From the NCBI RefSeq assembly GCF_004217135.1, contig NZ_SHKK01000001.1:6262001-6326000 (forward strand): 64,000 nt of DNA, given 5' to 3'. Every line of letters begins with the position of its first letter. Position 1 is the first letter of the stretch. The notes beneath the pieces are model-generated. The model was not told the origin of the DNA. It ran no database searches and was given only the letters and a program-made list of their open reading frames with translations. Source of the DNA: Micromonospora violae. Lineage in GTDB: Bacteria > Actinomycetota > Actinomycetes > Mycobacteriales > Micromonosporaceae. Position numbers and translations under genes: made by a program. Below are positions 7,229-15,487 of the stretch, in pieces.

Positions 7229-8853
7229 ACGACGACTGCGAGCGGGAGGTCTTCACCCGGGTGCTCGACGCCCTGCTGCGCGAGGATCACCTCGGTCTGC
7301 TCAGCGCCGGCCGCGCGGACGGACCCGACTGGTGGCAGGTGCCGCACCCCGCTGGCCTGCTGCGGATTCCGGTCCGTGCGGACGGCTTCCAGCAGGCACT
7401 GCGCAGCGCCGCCCCGATGGTGCTGCTGGTGGTCGGCGACGGCGACCCGCGGCGTACGGAAACCCTCGACGGGCTGTTGACGCTGCTCGCCCCGCACGGC
7501 AACGCCGAGGCCGAGGCCGGCTGGCGGGACTTCGGCGTCGAGTGCCGCGCCGACCTGCGGGCCCGACGGCTCGCCGCGCGGAACCGGCCACGGGTGCTCA
7601 CCGAGGTGGCCGCCGAACGCGCGGTCACCCCGACCGGCCTGCCGGCGGCTCTCCTGGACGACGTGCTCGCCGCCCACCACGGCCACCCCGTCTACCCCAC
7701 CGACCGGTGCCGGCACGGTCTGCGCGACGACGAACTGCTCCGGTACGCCCCGGAGCACGCCCCACGGTTCGCGCTGCGCTGGTACGCCGCCCCCGCCGCG
7801 GACGTCCGGCTCACGGGCGAGCTCCCGGCGTGGTGGCCGCGTACGCCGCGATCGGACCGGCTGCTGTTGCCAGCGCATCCGATCACCGTGGCCCGCGAGG
7901 CGTTCCCGGTGGTCGACCTGCCGGTGACCCCGGTGCGGCCAACCCTGTCCATGCGGACGGTGGCGCTCGACCACGACCCGTACCTGCATCTGAAACTGCC
8001 GCTGCCGACCGCGAGTCTCGGCGCACGCAACCGACGCACGCTGCAACCGGGGTCGCTCGCCGACGGCGCGGCGGTCGCCGCCCTGCTCGACCGGATCGCC
8101 AGCGCCGAACCCCGCTTCGCCGGCCGGATCCGGCACGCCGACGAGAGCACCTGGGCGCACGTCGACGGCGACGAGCGACGCGGTTTCCTGCTGCGCCGAT
8201 TTCCGCGCGACCTGGCCGGCGTGCAGGTCGTGCCGGTCGCGGCCCTCGCCGCCGCCGACCCGGTGGCGGGAACCGTCCTCGAACGGATCAGCCCGCACCG
8301 GCCCGTGGCGCTCCTGGAGTCCTACCTGGACCTGCTGCTCGACTGGCACGTCTTCCTCTGGCTCCGCCACGGGATCGCCCTGGAGGCGCACCCGCAGAAC
8401 ATCCACCTGCTGGTGCGCCCGGACGGCGCGGCCGGCCTGCTCTACAAGGACAACGACGGCGCCCGGCTCGACGCACGGCACGCCGGCCCGAGCGGGCTCG
8501 CCCTGCACGACGACCGGATGTGGGCGCGTGACCCGCAGGAGTTGGCCGACGTGTTCATCACCATCACCCTGCACCTGGCCGCCGCCGCGCCGCTGCTCGC
8601 GCTGGCCGCGCGCGGGCTGCCCGTGCCGTCGCCCGCCGACGCGCTGGTGCCCCGGCTCGCCGTCGCCGGTGACCGGTGGGGCGACGGACCGGCGGTGCGG
8701 ACGTTCGCCGAGCGGGTCCTGCACGCCACCCACCTGCCCATCAAGGCGATGCTCACCGCCGGCACCCTGCTGCCCAAACACCGCCTCGGCTGCGCCGACA
8801 TCAACAAGTACTACCTGCGTACCGGCCCGAACTATCTGCGGGAGACACGATGA
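7225..8853 (+). CDS. IucA/IucC family NIS siderophore synthetase (first)
   Basis: A 542-residue NRPS-independent siderophore synthetase, an adenylating enzyme that condenses citrate or a citrate half-ester or amide with amines or alcohols. Family landmarks are LLLPAHPITVAREAFP, RPTLSMRTVAL, the KLPLPT segment, GIALEAHPQNIHLLV with the catalytic-loop His, and LPIKAMLTAGTLL near the C-terminus. GTG 7225 overlaps the ATP-grasp stop (GTGA). It differs from the second copy (starting 8850) in most variable regions, so the two probably carry out successive, different condensations rather than being a recent duplication. Confidence 0.93.
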   Translation: MNDDCEREVFTRVLDALLREDHLGLLSAGRADGPDWWQVPHPAGLLRIPVRADGFQQALRSAAPMVLLVVGDGDPRRTETLDGLLTLLAPHGNAEAEAGWRDFGVECRADLRARRLAARNRPRVLTEVAAERAVTPTGLPAALLDDVLAAHHGHPVYPTDRCRHGLRDDELLRYAPEHAPRFALRWYAAPAADVRLTGELPAWWPRTPRSDRLLLPAHPITVAREAFPVVDLPVTPVRPTLSMRTVALDHDPYLHLKLPLPTASLGARNRRTLQPGSLADGAAVAALLDRIASAEPRFAGRIRHADESTWAHVDGDERRGFLLRRFPRDLAGVQVVPVAALAAADPVAGTVLERISPHRPVALLESYLDLLLDWHVFLWLRHGIALEAHPQNIHLLVRPDGAAGLLYKDNDGARLDARHAGPSGLALHDDRMWARDPQELADVFITITLHLAAAAPLLALAARGLPVPSPADALVPRLAVAGDRWGDGPAVRTFAERVLHATHLPIKAMLTAGTLLPKHRLGCADINKYYLRTGPNYLRETR

Positions 8854-10448
8854 CGAGCGCGCAGGTGCGCTCCCGGCCGGTCGTCGACACCGGTCAGGTC
8901 GCCGACCAGGCCGCCGCGCACGCCCTCTTCGGCTGCCTGCTGCGCGAGCTGGCCCCGCCGGACGGCAGCCCGAGTGTGGTCGACGGTGCCGTCCGGCTGC
9001 TGCTGCGGCACCTCGACGTCACCGTGCGTTGCGAGGTCGCGCGCGCCTCGCCGCTCGGCGCGCACCGTTACACCGGACCGGTGCAACGCAGGACCGGCGG
9101 CGGACGGTGGGAAGACCTGGACGCGGACGGGCTGGCCGCCCTGGTCGCGGCGGAGCTCACCACCCGTACCGGCGTGGCGAACGACGAGTTCGTCGAGCAG
9201 GTCCGGGCCAGCCGGGACACGGTGGCCCGGTTGCTGTCCGACCGGCCGGCCGAGGATCCGACCCCCACCGGTGAGCCCGCCATCGACGCGTACGTCGACT
9301 CCGAGCAGTCACTGGTCTTCGGTCACCCGCACCACCCCACCCCGAAGTGGCGCAGCGGCGACCCGGCCAGCTGGCGGGCGTACGCGCCGGAGCTGCGCAC
9401 CGCGTTCCGGCTGCACTGGCTGGCCGTACCGGACGACCTGACCGCCGACGCCGGGCCGTTCGACCCGCTGCTGGCCGCCCTCGACCCGCCACGACCCCCG
9501 CGCGGGCACCGCGTCCTGCCGGTGCACCCCTGGCAGCTGTCGCTGATCCCGCCCACCGACCCACGGCTGCGCCAGCTGGGAGCGGCCGGTGCGCCGGTGC
9601 GGCCAACGGCGAGCGTCCGCACCCTCTACGCCCCCGAGGCCGACCTGTTCGTGAAGACCAGTCTGCACGTGCGGATCACCAACTGTCTGCGCAAGAACGC
9701 CCGCTACGAGCTCACCGGCGCGGTGGCGCTGACCGACCTGCTGGCCCGGGTGCCACTGCCCGACGGGGTGCGGCTGCTCGCCGAGCCCGCCTACCGCACG
9801 GTCGACGCCCCCGGCGCGGACGAGGCGTACGGGACGATTGTGCGCACCGGACTGCGCCCCCACCTGCGTCCCGGCGACACCCCGCTGCTGGCGGCGGCGC
9901 TGGCCGCCGCGCCGCTGGTCACACCGGATCCGGTGGCCTGGTGGCGGGGGTACGTCGGCCTGCTGGTGCCGGCGGTGCTGCACAGCTGGCTCAGCCACGG
10001 CGTCGTGTACGAGGCGCACCTGCAGAACGTGGTCGTCGTGCTCGACCGGGATCGCCACCCGGTACGCATGCTGCTGCGCGACCTGGAGGGGGTGAAGGTG
10101 GACGCCGACCGGTGGGGCGGTTGGCCGGACGGCGTCCCGGTGCAGGTCCGTTACGACCCCCGGGCCGCCCACCGCCGGGTCGTCTACTGCCTGTTCGTCA
10201 ACCATCTCGCCGGCATCAGCGGGGCTCTCGCCGAGGCGCACCCGGGCATCGAGCGGCGGCTGTGGCACGAGCTGCGGACCGTCGTCGAGGCGGTCGCCGC
10301 CGACCTCGGTGATCCCGTCGAGCTGCGCGTGCTGCTCGACGGGGAGCCGTTGCCGGCCAAGGCGAACCTGCTGGTCCGCTGGCGGCGCGACGCCGACCGG
10401 GCCGCGCCGTTCGTGCCGCTGCCGAACCCGATGGGTGGGCCACGATGA
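8850..10448 (+). CDS. IucA/IucC family NIS siderophore synthetase (second)
   Basis: A 532-residue IucA/IucC enzyme. Marks include GHPHHPTPKWRSG (the conserved HPxHPxxK ATP-binding start), VLPVHPWQLSLI, RPTASVRTLYAP, FVKTSLHVRITNCLRKN, GVVYEAHLQNVVVVL and AKANLLVRW. These are the clearer, classical form of the family motifs; the first copy is more diverged. ATG 8850 overlaps the previous stop, and the stop overlaps ATG 10445. Expected reaction: ATP-dependent attachment of an amine or alcohol to a citrate-derived carboxylate. Two NIS enzymes plus ATP-grasp and decarboxylase is the vibrioferrin complement (PvsB, PvsD, PvsA, PvsE). Confidence 0.94.
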   Translation: MTSAQVRSRPVVDTGQVADQAAAHALFGCLLRELAPPDGSPSVVDGAVRLLLRHLDVTVRCEVARASPLGAHRYTGPVQRRTGGGRWEDLDADGLAALVAAELTTRTGVANDEFVEQVRASRDTVARLLSDRPAEDPTPTGEPAIDAYVDSEQSLVFGHPHHPTPKWRSGDPASWRAYAPELRTAFRLHWLAVPDDLTADAGPFDPLLAALDPPRPPRGHRVLPVHPWQLSLIPPTDPRLRQLGAAGAPVRPTASVRTLYAPEADLFVKTSLHVRITNCLRKNARYELTGAVALTDLLARVPLPDGVRLLAEPAYRTVDAPGADEAYGTIVRTGLRPHLRPGDTPLLAAALAAAPLVTPDPVAWWRGYVGLLVPAVLHSWLSHGVVYEAHLQNVVVVLDRDRHPVRMLLRDLEGVKVDADRWGGWPDGVPVQVRYDPRAAHRRVVYCLFVNHLAGISGALAEAHPGIERRLWHELRTVVEAVAADLGDPVELRVLLDGEPLPAKANLLVRWRRDADRAAPFVPLPNPMGGPR

Positions 10449-11590
10449 CCCGACCGGTCTACGTCCACGACCTCGACGCGCTGGCCGGGCAGGCCCGAGC
10501 CGTCCGGGCGGCGTTGCCCCAGCCGGTCGAGCTGCTCTACGCGGTCAAGGCCAACCCGGACCCCGGTGTGCTGCGAACCCTCGCCCCGATCGTCGACGGG
10601 TTCGAGGCCGCGAGCCGGGGCGAGCTGCGGAGGCTGGCCGAGGTGCTGCCGGGACGGGCGCCGGCCGCGTACGCCGGGCCGGGCAAGACCGACGCGGATC
10701 TCGCCGCCGCGCTCGACGCCGGGGTGCACCGCATCCACGTCGAGTCGCCCGCCGAGCTGGCCCGGCTCGGCGCGCTGGCCACCGCCACGGGCCGGTCGGC
10801 TCAGGTGCTGCTGCGGGTGAACCTGCCGGTCGAGGCGCCGGGCGCGAGCCTGGTCATGGGCGGTGGGCCCAGCCCGTTCGGCATGGACCCGGCCGACGCC
10901 GTCGGGTGTGCCCGCCGCCCGCCGGCCGGCGTCGACGTCCGCGGAGTCCACGCCCACCTGGCCAGCGGGTTGGATGCACCGCTCGCCGCGACGGTCGCCG
11001 CCGCGGTGGTCGACTGGGCGGTGGCCGAGGTCGACGCCGCCGAGGTCGACGTCGGCGGCGGTATGACTGTCGACTACACCGACCCCGACGCGCGGTTCGA
11101 CTGGGAGGGCTACGGCCTGGCCCTGGCGGACGTCCTGGACAGCTACCCAGGTGTGCGGCTGCGCATCGAGCCGGGCCGGTCGGTCACGGCCCACTGCGGG
11201 GCGTACCTGACCGAGGTCATCGACGTGAAGCGCTCCTACGGCGAGTGGTTCGTGGTGGTGGCCGGCGGGACGCACCATCTGCGGACACCGGCCGCGAAGG
11301 GGCACGCTCAGCCGTTCACCGTGCACCGGCGACGCGGTGCCGCCGGTCCCCGTACCGACGGTGGGCCGGTCACCGTGGTCGGGCAGCTCTGCACCCCGAA
11401 GGACGTGCTGTCCTTCTCCAGCACCGCCGGGCCGATCGGCGTGGGCGACGTGCTGGCCTTCGCCATGGCCGGCGCGTACGCCTGGAACATCAGCCACCGC
11501 GACTTCCTCCTGCACGAACCGCCGCATTTCATCATCGGTGACCTGCGGGAAGTTGCCGCCGAATGGGCAGGCCGGCCGCTCGGCAGGTGA
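10445..11590 (+). CDS. PLP-dependent decarboxylase, fold type III (PvsE/SbnH/LysA-like)
   Basis: A 381-residue alanine-racemase-fold decarboxylase. Lys35 in YAVKANPDP is the PLP Schiff-base lysine. GVHAHLASG, VGGGM, IEPGRS and GQLCTPKDVL follow in the usual order, with AGAYAWNISHRDFL completing the second active site. Homologues in siderophore loci (SbnH, PvsE) decarboxylate an amino acid after it has been attached to citrate, creating an ethanolamine- or diamine-type unit. It is the last gene of the coupled operon (ATGA junction at 10445). The exact amino acid decarboxylated cannot be told from sequence. Confidence 0.9.
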   Translation: MTRPVYVHDLDALAGQARAVRAALPQPVELLYAVKANPDPGVLRTLAPIVDGFEAASRGELRRLAEVLPGRAPAAYAGPGKTDADLAAALDAGVHRIHVESPAELARLGALATATGRSAQVLLRVNLPVEAPGASLVMGGGPSPFGMDPADAVGCARRPPAGVDVRGVHAHLASGLDAPLAATVAAAVVDWAVAEVDAAEVDVGGGMTVDYTDPDARFDWEGYGLALADVLDSYPGVRLRIEPGRSVTAHCGAYLTEVIDVKRSYGEWFVVVAGGTHHLRTPAAKGHAQPFTVHRRRGAAGPRTDGGPVTVVGQLCTPKDVLSFSSTAGPIGVGDVLAFAMAGAYAWNISHRDFLLHEPPHFIIGDLREVAAEWAGRPLGR

Positions 11591-11616
11591 GCCTGGAGGG
11601 CTCGATCGGCTCGGTG

Positions 11617-11630
11617 TGTTATCGATAACA
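11617..11630. promoter_or_regulatory. 14-bp perfect palindrome, candidate LacI-type operator
   Basis: TGTTATCGATAACA is a perfect palindrome with a central CpG, the shape of LacI-family operators, in an AT-rich patch between the siderophore operon and the secreted esterase at 11872. It most likely controls the esterase-CBM2 gene in response to a plant-polymer sugar. The long 5' interval (about 240 bases) is unusual. The rest of 11591-11871 holds nothing else convincing. Confidence 0.6.
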
Positions 11631-11871
11631 TGCTATCTTTCATCCGGAGTGAAGGGCGCACTCCCGGTCACCTGAGCCGGTCGGTGACCAGTCCGGGCCC
11701 CGTCGATGCCAGGCGACCATTGTTGGTCGTCAGTCGATGTCGCGCCGGCCGCAGACCCAGCTTCCGACGCTCCACCGCAGGCAGTCCGGGCCGACGGGTG
11801 GCAGCTGCACATCGCCTTGTGCCGCTGCCAAGTCACGAGCACCAGACGCCGAACGGCAAGGAGCCCAAGCA

Positions 11872-13155
11872 ATGCTGAGACGTAGGTTCTTCCTCCCATC
11901 CATCGCGGCCGCGGCGCTTCTCCTCGCGGCCACCACCGGCGGCGTGTTGAGCGGCGGCTTTGGCGCGACGGCGGTGGCCGCCACCAACGGCACCCTCGCG
12001 GCGACCGCCGGCTGCGGCAAGGCCCCCACCCTCGCCAGCGGGACGCGGACGATCCAGAGCAGCGGACAGAGTCGTACGTACAACCTGCGGATCCCGGACG
12101 GGTACGACCGGAACCGCCCCTACCGACTGATCTTCGGTTTCCACTGGTTGAACGGCTCGGCCAACAACGTCACCTCGGCCGGCTACTACGGCCTCCAGCC
12201 GCTGTCGAACAACAGCGCGATCTTCGTCGCTCCGCAGGGTCTCAACGCCGGCTGGGCCAACACCAACGGTCGGGACCTGACCCTCTTCGACGACATCTCC
12301 CGCCAGATCGAGAACGACCTGTGCGTGGACACCACCCAGCGCTTCGCGCTGGGCTGGAGCTACGGCGGGGCGATGAGTTACGCGGTGGCCTGTGCCCGGC
12401 CCACGGTCATCCGCGCCGTCACGGTCATATCCGGCGCCAACCTCAGCGGATGCAACGGCGGCACCCAGCCCGTTGCGTACTTCGGCATCCACGGCATCTA
12501 CGACAGCGTGCTGAACATCTCCCAGGGTCGGCAGCTGCGCGACACGTTCGTGCGGAACAACGGGTGCACCGCGCAGAGCCCGCGCGAACCGAGCCGGGGC
12601 AGCCTCACCCACATCACCACCGCCTACTCGGGTTGCCGAGCCGGCTACCCGGTGCAGTGGGCGGCGTTCGACGGGGACCACACCCCCAGCCCGGTCGACG
12701 GGTCGGGCAGCCCCAACGACTCGCGCACCTGGACCTCGGGTGAGATCTGGAGGTTCTTCAGCCAGTTCGAGTCGACGACGCCTCCGACGACTCCGCCGCC
12801 CACGGACCCGCCGACGGATCCGCCGACCACCCCGCCGCCGACCGGCGAGCCAGGTGCCTGTGCGGCCACCTACCGGACGCTCAACACCTGGCCTGGCGGC
12901 TTCCAGGCGGAGGTGACAGTTGCCAACAACTCCACCGCACCCCTGAACGGCTGGACCGTGGGCCTGACCCTGGCCAGCGGTCAGGCCATCAGCAGCCTGT
13001 GGAGTGGCGTCAACACGGGCACCACCGGCAGCGTCACCGTCCGGAACGCCCCCTACAACGGCACGGTGAACCCGAACGCGTCGACCACGTTCGGCTTCAC
13101 CGCCACGGGCAACGGTGCGACCGCACCCAGCAACGTCAGCTGCACCAGCCCCTGA
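11872..13155 (+). CDS. Secreted esterase (PHB depolymerase/feruloyl esterase type) with CBM2
   Basis: A 427-residue exported enzyme. An RRRFF n-region and a hydrophobic core ending in AVAA form the signal peptide. The catalytic domain is an alpha/beta hydrolase of the LpqC/poly(3-hydroxybutyrate) depolymerase or CE1 feruloyl esterase group, with nucleophile motif GWSYGGAMSY, Asp region SPVDGSGSP and GDHTPSP supplying the His. A Pro/Thr linker (about 12770-12845) joins it to a C-terminal CBM2 (CAATYRTLNTWPGGFQAEV onward). Inference: releases ferulate or acetyl groups from plant cell-wall xylan while bound to cellulose. ATG 11872 has AAGGAG 8 bases upstream, which excludes earlier in-frame starts. 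Confidence 0.88.
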   Translation: MLRRRFFLPSIAAAALLLAATTGGVLSGGFGATAVAATNGTLAATAGCGKAPTLASGTRTIQSSGQSRTYNLRIPDGYDRNRPYRLIFGFHWLNGSANNVTSAGYYGLQPLSNNSAIFVAPQGLNAGWANTNGRDLTLFDDISRQIENDLCVDTTQRFALGWSYGGAMSYAVACARPTVIRAVTVISGANLSGCNGGTQPVAYFGIHGIYDSVLNISQGRQLRDTFVRNNGCTAQSPREPSRGSLTHITTAYSGCRAGYPVQWAAFDGDHTPSPVDGSGSPNDSRTWTSGEIWRFFSQFESTTPPTTPPPTDPPTDPPTTPPPTGEPGACAATYRTLNTWPGGFQAEVTVANNSTAPLNGWTVGLTLASGQAISSLWSGVNTGTTGSVTVRNAPYNGTVNPNASTTFGFTATGNGATAPSNVSCTSP

Positions 13156-13170
13156 CCGGGGCAGGATGAG

Positions 13171-13198
13171 GGGCCCGGAGCCTCCTGGCTCCGGGCCC
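13171..13198. terminator. Hairpin terminator
   Basis: An 11-bp stem, GGGCCCGGAGC at 13171-13181 pairing with GCTCCGGGCCC at 13188-13198 around a 6-base loop, sits 15 bases after the esterase stop. It separates the esterase from the convergent SRPBCC gene. Confidence 0.8.
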
Positions 13199-13237
13199 GC
13201 GGCTGACACCCGCCGGCGCTACCGACTCACCCTCTGC

Positions 13238-13672
13238 TCAGGCTTCGCTCTCCAGCAGGTCGCGGAGGGCGTCGAGGGCGGCGATCTCCTCCTCGAACGT
13301 CTTGCCGACGACCGGGCCGAGGAAGCGCGACAGCCCACTCGGCTGCCACGCCAACTTCAGGGTGAGCGCGGTGCCGCCGCCGTCGGACGGCGCGAGCGTG
13401 TACTCGCCCTGGGTACGCACCACGCTGCCGGTGGCCTGGAAGGCCAGACGCCGCCCCGGCTCGAACTCGGTCACCTCGTAATCGGCCGGGATGCGGCTCC
13501 CACCGGGGCCCTTGAGCCCCTGTCTGTAGCGGGCGCCGACCCCCTCTCCCGAAACCCGCGCGACGTCGAGCACGTTGGGGCGCCAGCGCGCGTCGTTCTC
13601 GCCACGGGCGAGAAAGGCGAAGACGGCCTCAGGAGTCCGTCCGATCTGCACAGTCTTCTCTGCGGAGGGCAC
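13238..13672 (-). CDS. SRPBCC (START-like) family protein
   Basis: A 144-residue START/Bet v1-fold protein. Its N-terminus (VQIGRTPEAVFAFLARGENDARWRPNV) and YEVTEFEPGRRLAFQATG segment match the polyketide cyclase/dehydrase-like SRPBCC family that binds hydrophobic ligands. It begins 18 bases after the multicopper oxidase on the same strand (GTG 13672 behind AAAGG), so the two are probably one transcript. It differs from the true aromatase/cyclase at 38397 and lacks recognisable catalytic residues. A role in binding or folding the polyketide is possible but unproven. Confidence 0.75.
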   Translation of the reverse strand: MPSAEKTVQIGRTPEAVFAFLARGENDARWRPNVLDVARVSGEGVGARYRQGLKGPGGSRIPADYEVTEFEPGRRLAFQATGSVVRTQGEYTLAPSDGGGTALTLKLAWQPSGLSRFLGPVVGKTFEEEIAALDALRDLLESEA

Positions 13673-13690
13673 AAGACACCTTTCTCCGGG

Positions 13691-15154
13691 TCAGGGAACG
13701 ATCTTCATCTGTGCCATCATCCCACTCGCGGAGTGGTCGATCATGTGGCAATGGTAGACATACCGCCCAAGGTACGGCCCGAATGTCGCCTGGAGTCGGA
13801 CCGTCTCGCCCGGCCCCACCGCGATGGTGTCCTTCATCCCGGCCTCGCCCGGCGCGGGCGGCTGGCCGTTGCGGCTGAGCACCCGGAACTGGACCAGGTG
13901 CGGGTGGAAGTTGTGCGGGATTCCGAAGAGCGTGTCGCCGTTGGTCACCGTCCACACCTCGGTCGTGTTCCGCTTGATCTCGGTGTCGACCCGGTCGGCG
14001 TCGAATGTCTTCCCGTTGATGAGGAACTGGCCGGTCGACGGGTTGAGGTTGAGGGTGAATGCCCGCTCCTTCGTGGCCGCCGGCAGTGTGGGGATGGTGC
14101 TCAGCCGATCCGGCACCCGGCTGCTGTCGGCGGCGGCCCGGTTGACGTCGAAGCGCAGGACCGGCCCGGCCTCGACGTCGTCGAGGAAGACCTGACTGCC
14201 GATCGGGAACGCGCCGAAGTCGACGACGATCTCGATCCGCTCACCGGGCGTCAGGCTCCAGGAGCGGATCGGCGTCGGCCCGGCGAGCAGCCCGCCGTCG
14301 CTCGCGATCTGGGCGACCTCGACGTCGTTGCCGAGCCGCAGGGTGAACGTACGGAGGTTGGACGCGTTCACGAAACGCAGCCGGTACTTGCGGGCGGCCA
14401 CCTGGAAGTAGGGCTGCGGCTTGCCGTTGGCGAGGATCGTGTTGCGGAACTGGAAGTCGTCGTGTTCGAAGACCAGGCTCGCGTCGTCGGCGAACCGGGC
14501 GTCGCGCAACATGATCGGGATGTCGTAGTTGCCGGACGGCAGCCGAAGCTCCGCCTGGTCCGGGTCGTCGATCAGGAAGAAGCCGGCGAGCCCGCGGAAC
14601 ACATGCTCGGCCTCCATGTGGTGGGCGTGGTCGTGGTACCAGAGCGTGGCCGCCCGCTGCTTGTTGGGGTAGCTGTAGATCCGGCTCTTGCCCGGCTCCA
14701 GCACATCGGTGGGGAATCCGTCGCTGCTCGACGGTGTGTGACCGCCGTGCACGTGGACCGCGGTCGGCATGTCGAGGTGGTTGGTGTGGGCGATGACCGC
14801 GAGCCGGCCGGTCCTGACCCGGAACGTCGGGCCGGGAAACAGCCCGTTGTAGGTCAACACGTCGGTGCGCGTCCCGGGCAGGATCTCCGCTTGAGCCTTA
14901 CGTGTGGAAAGGAGGTAGAAGTCGGTGTTCGCTACCGAGGCGATCGGTTGCTGCACGGGCGGTATCGGCATCCGGACACTGAACGGGGCGGCGGCGGCCG
15001 CGACGTGGGCTGTCGCCCCGTGGCCGGTGTGGGTGCCGTGGGCTGGCGTCGCGGGTGGGGTGGACCCGTGGGCCGCTGCCGCGGCAGTGGTCGTGACCAG
15101 CGCGGCCGCCCCCGCGGTGGCCCCGGCCTTCATGACGTTGCGTCTGCTCACCAT
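13691..15154 (-). CDS. Tat-exported multicopper oxidase (laccase/CotA-like)
   Basis: A 487-residue three-domain multicopper oxidase. All copper motifs are present in order: AVHVHGG, WYHDHAHH, HNFHPHLVQF and HCHMIDHSASGMM, covering the type 1 and the type 2/3 trinuclear site. The N-terminus (VSRRNVMKAGATAGAAAL) is a twin-arginine signal, so it folds in the cytoplasm and acts outside. These enzymes oxidise phenols or metals with O2. The start at 15154 has AGGAGTGGAG upstream; the longer frame to 15277 is rejected. Two SARP-type heptamers precede it. Likely role here: oxidative coupling or polymerisation of the phenolic polyketide product. Confidence 0.92.
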   Translation of the reverse strand: MVSRRNVMKAGATAGAAALVTTTAAAAAHGSTPPATPAHGTHTGHGATAHVAAAAAPFSVRMPIPPVQQPIASVANTDFYLLSTRKAQAEILPGTRTDVLTYNGLFPGPTFRVRTGRLAVIAHTNHLDMPTAVHVHGGHTPSSSDGFPTDVLEPGKSRIYSYPNKQRAATLWYHDHAHHMEAEHVFRGLAGFFLIDDPDQAELRLPSGNYDIPIMLRDARFADDASLVFEHDDFQFRNTILANGKPQPYFQVAARKYRLRFVNASNLRTFTLRLGNDVEVAQIASDGGLLAGPTPIRSWSLTPGERIEIVVDFGAFPIGSQVFLDDVEAGPVLRFDVNRAAADSSRVPDRLSTIPTLPAATKERAFTLNLNPSTGQFLINGKTFDADRVDTEIKRNTTEVWTVTNGDTLFGIPHNFHPHLVQFRVLSRNGQPPAPGEAGMKDTIAVGPGETVRLQATFGPYLGRYVYHCHMIDHSASGMMAQMKIVP

Positions 15155-15191
15155 TTGGTCGCTCCACTCCTGGTGGTCGAGGTTTCGGTGA

Positions 15192-15223
15192 ACTGTCGCG
15201 GAGATCGCTCGACGCGCCGTCGA
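15192..15223 (-). promoter_or_regulatory. Candidate SARP operator for the laccase gene
   Basis: Reading the minus strand, TCGACGG (15223-15217) and TCGAGCG (15212-15206) are exactly 11 bp apart. Eight bases later comes a -10-like GACAGT (15197-15192). Only two heptamers are present, so this is the weaker member of the family seen upstream of the KS operon. Confidence 0.5.
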
Positions 15224-15487
15224 AAGCTGATAGCGGCAAAGTCTGGATTTCACCTTAAGTTTTGGTGCGACTACCAAAAGCTAAGCTTCGATGCTTCCAA
15301 CGGCGCGCGGTGAGACCGTAGACTCGTGCGAGTAATCGGCTGTGACAACTCGTAGAAGGCCGATCCGATCTGAGTGCTTTGTCGTCCACGCAACGGGGGG
15401 GTCGACGACACGGTGGGCAGCCGGCGCTGGGGGGAGCGTTCGTGCCCGCACCTGGGGAGCAACAAGGCACACACCGGGGGATCCGCA
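15224..15487. other. AT-richer intergenic stretch with an inverted repeat
   Basis: This stretch lies between the laccase promoter and the histidine kinase start. TTTTGGT (15260-15266) and ACCAAAA (15273-15279) form an inverted repeat with a 6-base spacer, a plausible site for a dimeric regulator or a promoter element. From 15300 to 15487 I see no other motif, no RNA gene and no supported ORF; a reading frame opening at 15374 is only an extension of the kinase frame. Confidence 0.4.

Noticed and set aside
11630..11878. 82-codon ORF between the 14-bp palindrome and the esterase
   Set aside because: Low-complexity Arg/Ser/Pro translation, no ribosome site, and it overlaps the well-supported esterase start.
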